A stretch of DNA of 64,000 nt from Lentzea tibetensis (lineage in GTDB: Bacteria > Actinomycetota > Actinomycetes > Mycobacteriales > Pseudonocardiaceae). Location of the stretch: contig NZ_VOBR01000004.1 of the NCBI RefSeq assembly GCF_007845675.1, positions 124,001-188,000 on the forward strand. Direction: 5' to 3'. This document shows positions 60,977 to 64,000 of the stretch, piece by piece. Each line of letters starts with the position of its first letter. Positions within the stretch are counted from its first letter, which is position 1. Both the position numbers and the translations under genes were made by a program. The notes under the pieces are model-generated. The model saw only the letters and a program-made list of their open reading frames with translations. It did no database searches and was not told where the DNA came from.

Positions 60977-62480
60977 CCAGCCGCCGGTCCGGCGCACCCT
61001 CCAGCACCCCGGCGAGCGGGTCGCCATCGCTGGCCTGCCGCACCAGGTCGAGCTCGGGCCGGTAGATCTCCCGCACGACCATCGCGCACAACGCGATCAC
61101 CGCGACGTCCCGCACGACCACCGCACCGAGGAACCAGTCGATGGGCAGTCCCTTGTTGTCCGTGCCGAGGTAGAAGTACATCCGCGGCGCCCACACCAGC
61201 GCGTCCAGCGTCATCCACGCGAGCACCGGCTTCCACCGCGGGATCGCCAGCACGGCGAGCGGCACGAGCCACAGCGAGTACTGCGGACTCCACACCTTGT
61301 TCGTCAGCAGGAACGCCGCCACCACCAGGAACCCGAGCTGTGCCAGGCGCGGCCTGGTCGGCGCGGACAGCGTCACGTACCCGATGCCGATGCAGCACAG
61401 CACGAACAGCACCGCGCTCACCGTGTTCAGCACCTCGGGCGCCTGCCCCTGCTGCAGTCCGGGGTCGAAGCCGGGCCACCCGGTGAACTGGCTGATCACG
61501 TTGTACAGCGAGTCCGGGTCGACGCCGCGCTCGGTGTTGAGCCGGAAGAACTCCTTCCAGCCCCTCGCCGTGTCCGGGTTCAGCGCGATCGGCAGGTTCA
61601 CCGCCGCCCACGCCAGTGCCGCGGACACGGTCGTGATGATCCCAGCCCGCATCCGGTCCGATCTCCAGCACAGCAGGAGCAGCGGCCCGAGCAGGAACAA
61701 CGGGTACAGCTTCGCCGCGCCGCCGATGCCGAGCAGCACGCCGGCGAGCACCGGTTTCCGCCGCGCCCACGCCAGCAGCCCACCGGCGGCGAACGCGGTC
61801 GCGAGCGCGTCGAAGTTCGTGAACGCGTGGACGATCACCAATGGCGACACCGCGACCAGCGCCGCGTCCCACACCCGTTGCCGCGCACTCCGCGCGACCG
61901 CCCACACGGTGACCAGCCAGGCCAGCGCGAGCCAGAACGCGGTGACGTCGAAGAACACGATCACCGTCATCGGCAGGCCGGGCACGAGCGCGACGAGACC
62001 CTGCGCGACGCGCGCGTTGAGCCACTGGAACAGCCCCGTGAGCACCGGGTACTCCATGTACCTGACGTGCTCGGTCGGCTTGCCCTCGTCGTCCTTCCAC
62101 GAGGTCTTGTACGGGAACGCGCCGGGCTGGTCGAGCCGCTCCGCCGTGTACAGCGGCACCGTGTCCGAGTAGCACAGCGCGGTGAACTGCCTGCTGCCGC
62201 GCCAGTCCAGCTGCACGACGCCGTTCTCGTCGACGTACTGCTGGATGCACGGCGCCTTCTGCAGCCACCCCAGCGCCAGCATCACCACCGCCAGCAGCAA
62301 CACCACCCGCAGCGGCGACCAGAACCAGTGCCTGCCGATCTGCGCGTGCCTGCCGAGCGGCCCGCCGAACGGCCTGCTCGCGTGCCGCGCGATCGACTCG
62401 GTCCACGTCGGCGGGATCCGCTCGGCCGTGGTCAGCGACTCGTCGTCCTCGGCTGGCAACTCCGCGGGGCTGGTTGGCAC
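60888..62480 (-). CDS. GT87/DUF2029 family membrane glycosyltransferase-like protein (second)
   Basis: A 530-residue membrane protein with about 10-12 helices, related to the one at 58073-59518. The extracytoplasmic loop [20 protein letters not shown] then CYSDTVPLY and [20 protein letters not shown] resemble the paralogue. The N- and C-termini are long and polar. Substrate and acceptor are unknown; family members add mannose or arabinose from a polyprenyl donor. It is convergent with the SGNH gene. Confidence 0.83.
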   Translation of the reverse strand: MPTSPAELPAEDDESLTTAERIPPTWTESIARHASRPFGGPLGRHAQIGRHWFWSPLRVVLLLAVVMLALGWLQKAPCIQQYVDENGVVQLDWRGSRQFTALCYSDTVPLYTAERLDQPGAFPYKTSWKDDEGKPTEHVRYMEYPVLTGLFQWLNARVAQGLVALVPGLPMTVIVFFDVTAFWLALAWLVTVWAVARSARQRVWDAALVAVSPLVIVHAFTNFDALATAFAAGGLLAWARRKPVLAGVLLGIGGAAKLYPLFLLGPLLLLCWRSDRMRAGIITTVSAALAWAAVNLPIALNPDTARGWKEFFRLNTERGVDPDSLYNVISQFTGWPGFDPGLQQGQAPEVLNTVSAVLFVLCCIGIGYVTLSAPTRPRLAQLGFLVVAAFLLTNKVWSPQYSLWLVPLAVLAIPRWKPVLAWMTLDALVWAPRMYFYLGTDNKGLPIDWFLGAVVVRDVAVIALCAMVVREIYRPELDLVRQASDGDPLAGVLEGAPDRRLVTRRRLVPSSGKPRHSDAGGHRSRTQDAV

Positions 62481-62522
62481 GTCGCGGATGCTAACCGGAT
62501 CAGCGTGGTCGCGCGGTCAAAC

Positions 62523-62556
62523 GGAAAGGGGCGGCACCCTCGTGCCGCCCCTTTCC
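62523..62556 (-). terminator. Strong terminator after the M15-like gene
   Basis: A perfect 15-bp stem (62523-62537 with 62542-62556, arm GGAAAGGGGCGGCAC) with a 4-nt loop, then GTTTG on the minus strand. It lies 6 bp beyond the stop of the downstream end of the Tat-exported gene. Confidence 0.85.
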
Positions 62557-62562
62557 GGTGCC

Positions 62563-63219
62563 TCAGCCCGTGGCGATCTGCTTGTCCGCCAGCGTCCGCG
62601 CGCGGAACTTCCGGGTGGCGTCGAACAGGTCCTCGGGTGCTCCGGCACCCACGCCCTGCTTCAGGTCCCAGCCGCCGATCTTGGCCGCGACCTTCTTGAG
62701 CAGGGGCGATCCGGGCTTGACGTCGATCTGGAAGTGGCCTTCCTGCGGCGTCTTCTTGTTGTCGCCGCCCCAGCGCACGACACCCTCGCAGTCAGCGAGG
62801 ATGTCCCGGATGGCCGCCACCTGGTGCTTGAGGAAGCCGCCCTTGGCCCCGGCCGGGTACACCTTGGGCTGGATGGCGAACGCCGTGCCGGACAGGTAGT
62901 TCGTCTGGTGCGGCGCGTCGGTCGTCTTGGCGGCGCTGAGGTGCCCCGCCTCCAGTGCGGCGACCTCGTAGTGGAACCGGCGCGCGACGTGCAGCAGCAC
63001 CGTCGCGACCTCGCCGGACCGCAGTGCGACGGAGGCCGCGGAGCCTTCGACGACGTGCGGCGCGACGGCCTTCGGGTCGACGGACCAGCCGTTGGCCGAC
63101 TTCGCCGCCTGCGCTTCCGCGACGGCGGGCACGCCGAACCCGACGGTGGCCGCGGCGGCCAGCCCGCCCGTTACGGCGAGGAACCGCCTGCGCCCGAGTC
63201 CCCCAGTGGTGTTGTTCAT
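62563..63219 (-). CDS. Tat-exported protein resembling an M15 D-Ala-D-Ala carboxypeptidase
   Basis: A 218-residue protein from ATG 63219. The N-terminus RRRFLAVTGGLAAAATVGFG is a twin-arginine signal. The mature part resembles peptidase M15 (HQTNYLSGTAFAIQP, then HQVAAIRDILADCEG, VVRWGGDNKKTPQEGHFQID) that cleaves peptidoglycan peptides. The zinc ligand pattern is only partly kept: HFQI matches the second His, but the Asp normally in AxDI is replaced in TAFAI. It may bind peptidoglycan rather than cut it. It lies 23 bp after the partial gene at the right edge and is probably co-transcribed with it. Confidence 0.6.
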   Translation of the reverse strand: MNNTTGGLGRRRFLAVTGGLAAAATVGFGVPAVAEAQAAKSANGWSVDPKAVAPHVVEGSAASVALRSGEVATVLLHVARRFHYEVAALEAGHLSAAKTTDAPHQTNYLSGTAFAIQPKVYPAGAKGGFLKHQVAAIRDILADCEGVVRWGGDNKKTPQEGHFQIDVKPGSPLLKKVAAKIGGWDLKQGVGAGAPEDLFDATRKFRARTLADKQIATG

Positions 63220-63242
63220 GATCTTCCTTCCCCCTGGTGTGG

Positions 63243-64000
63243 TCAGCCGCGGACGAGCCGGTCGATGGTGTCGACGAAGCCCTGGATGAACGGGTCGAGC
63301 TTGTAGGCGGGCAGGTGCTTCGGCAGAACCGCAGGCCCACCGGCGTCGTCGTAGACGACTCCCTCGTGCATGCCCTCCATGACGGGGTCGTTCTGGGCCG
63401 TCTTGGGGATCAGCGCGTTCCTCGCCGCCTCGGCGACGTTGGCCAGGCTGCCGCCGAAGCGCAGGTTGTAGAACGTCCTGAACCGGTTGACGTGCCCGTT
63501 GCCGGTGAGGTGCGCGCGGAGCGCCTCGTTGATCTTGGCGCCCCTCTTGATCGCATCCAGCATGATCACCGCGTCGGCATCCGCGACGATGTCCTCGAGC
63601 TTGTAGGGGGAGTCCACGTTGACCTTCATCAGGCGGTCCGTGCAGTACTGGTAGCCGGAGGCGTACTCCTCGTCGAAGCGGCGCCACGAGCCGTAGAACG
63701 AGACGAGGTCGCCCGCCCAGCCGGCGAAGTCGCCGCGGCTGAACAGGTTGCCCGGTCCGAGGCCCCAGATGTGGCCGAGACTCGCCGCGGCGCCGAAGTG
63801 CGGAGCATCGAAGTTGACGCCGAACGAGGGCTCCTGACAACCGAAGATCCACTCGGTCCGGGGGATGCGGTTGGCCACGAACTCGATCCAGTCCTCGCTG
63901 ACACCACCGCCCGCGAGGACGTCCCACGGAATGCTGTTGTAGGCCTGCACGCGCAGGAACTCCATCACCCGGAGGTTCGCGTACCGCTCGTCCCCGTTGT
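63243..64000 (-). CDS. C-terminal part of a protein of unknown function (partial)
   Basis: The frame is open to the right edge (NGDERYANLRVMEFLRVQAY), so the gene starts outside the window; about 252 residues are visible. There is no recognised family. Visible features are a Gly/Trp-rich segment (ASLGHIWGLGPGNLFSRGDF, then AGWAGDLVSFYGSWRRFDEE), an Asp/Val/Ala-rich segment (YKLEDIVADADAVIMLDAIK) and no transmembrane helix. It shares a transcript with the Tat-exported M15-like protein and may act with it on the cell wall. Confidence 0.6.
   Translation of the reverse strand, partial: NGDERYANLRVMEFLRVQAYNSIPWDVLAGGGVSEDWIEFVANRIPRTEWIFGCQEPSFGVNFDAPHFGAAASLGHIWGLGPGNLFSRGDFAGWAGDLVSFYGSWRRFDEEYASGYQYCTDRLMKVNVDSPYKLEDIVADADAVIMLDAIKRGAKINEALRAHLTGNGHVNRFRTFYNLRFGGSLANVAEAARNALIPKTAQNDPVMEGMHEGVVYDDAGGPAVLPKHLPAYKLDPFIQGFVDTIDRLVRG

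Overview
This window comes from a high-GC actinomycete, most likely a member of the Pseudonocardiales (Lentzea, Saccharothrix, Actinosynnema or Amycolatopsis type). The evidence is roughly 70% GC with strongly GC-ending codons, many GTG starts, ATGA/GTGA translational overlaps, and gene sets shared with Mycobacterium near the replication origin: cwlM-trxA-trxB, sigM with its anti-sigma factor, pseudokinase-murJ-DUF6049-mutT4 divergent from pcnA, leuS, and rpsF-ssb-rpsR-rplI with dnaB. In mycobacteria these groups lie on both sides of oriC; here they share one 57-kb stretch, so the region is origin-proximal but rearranged.

Layout. 1-11 kb: cell-wall and redox housekeeping (partial cwlM, trxA, trxB, sigM and anti-sigma factor, a pseudokinase with an extracellular domain, murJ, a DUF6049 membrane protein, a Nudix hydrolase, tRNA nucleotidyltransferase). 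11-17 kb: mixed genes (stand-alone LuxR helix-turn-helix, an MFS exporter with a possible leader attenuator, YqgE, a LuxR/TPR regulator, a methyltransferase, small membrane proteins). 17-20 kb: leuS behind a leucine leader peptide and attenuator. 20-30 kb: TetR/MMPL pair, YVTN propeller, DUF2339 membrane protein, LacI-ribokinase pair, two lipoproteins and a compact DyP peroxidase. 30-36 kb: ptsI under a DasR-type box, a gene-poor scar with a LysR remnant, LysR, and the tdh-kbl threonine catabolism operon. 36-43 kb: an SDR/DUF2867 protein, a four-gene two-component operon with two related sensor kinases (the second lacking most of its ATP site), a diguanylate cyclase and an AI-2E family permease. 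43-50 kb: envelope genes, namely a beta-helix membrane protein, a secreted protein and a 1028-residue protein with about 13 chaplin-like repeats. 50-57 kb: a degenerate GGDEF fragment, VOC, YqeY and DHFR-like proteins, dnaB with an in-frame class 3 intein, a 400-bp gap rich in DnaA-box-like sites, and the rplI-rpsR-ssb-rpsF cluster. 57-64 kb: endonuclease IV, two GT87-type membrane mannosyltransferase-like proteins, a DUF3052 protein, an SGNH hydrolase, a Tat-exported M15-like protein and a partial unknown gene.

Most of the window serves envelope building and sensing, redox, translation and replication. There is no CRISPR array, rRNA, tRNA or intact transposon that I can see. The most notable items are the class 3 DnaB intein, the multi-chaplin protein, the full-length plus ATP-site-defective kinase pair, and several candidate cis-acting RNA and operator elements.
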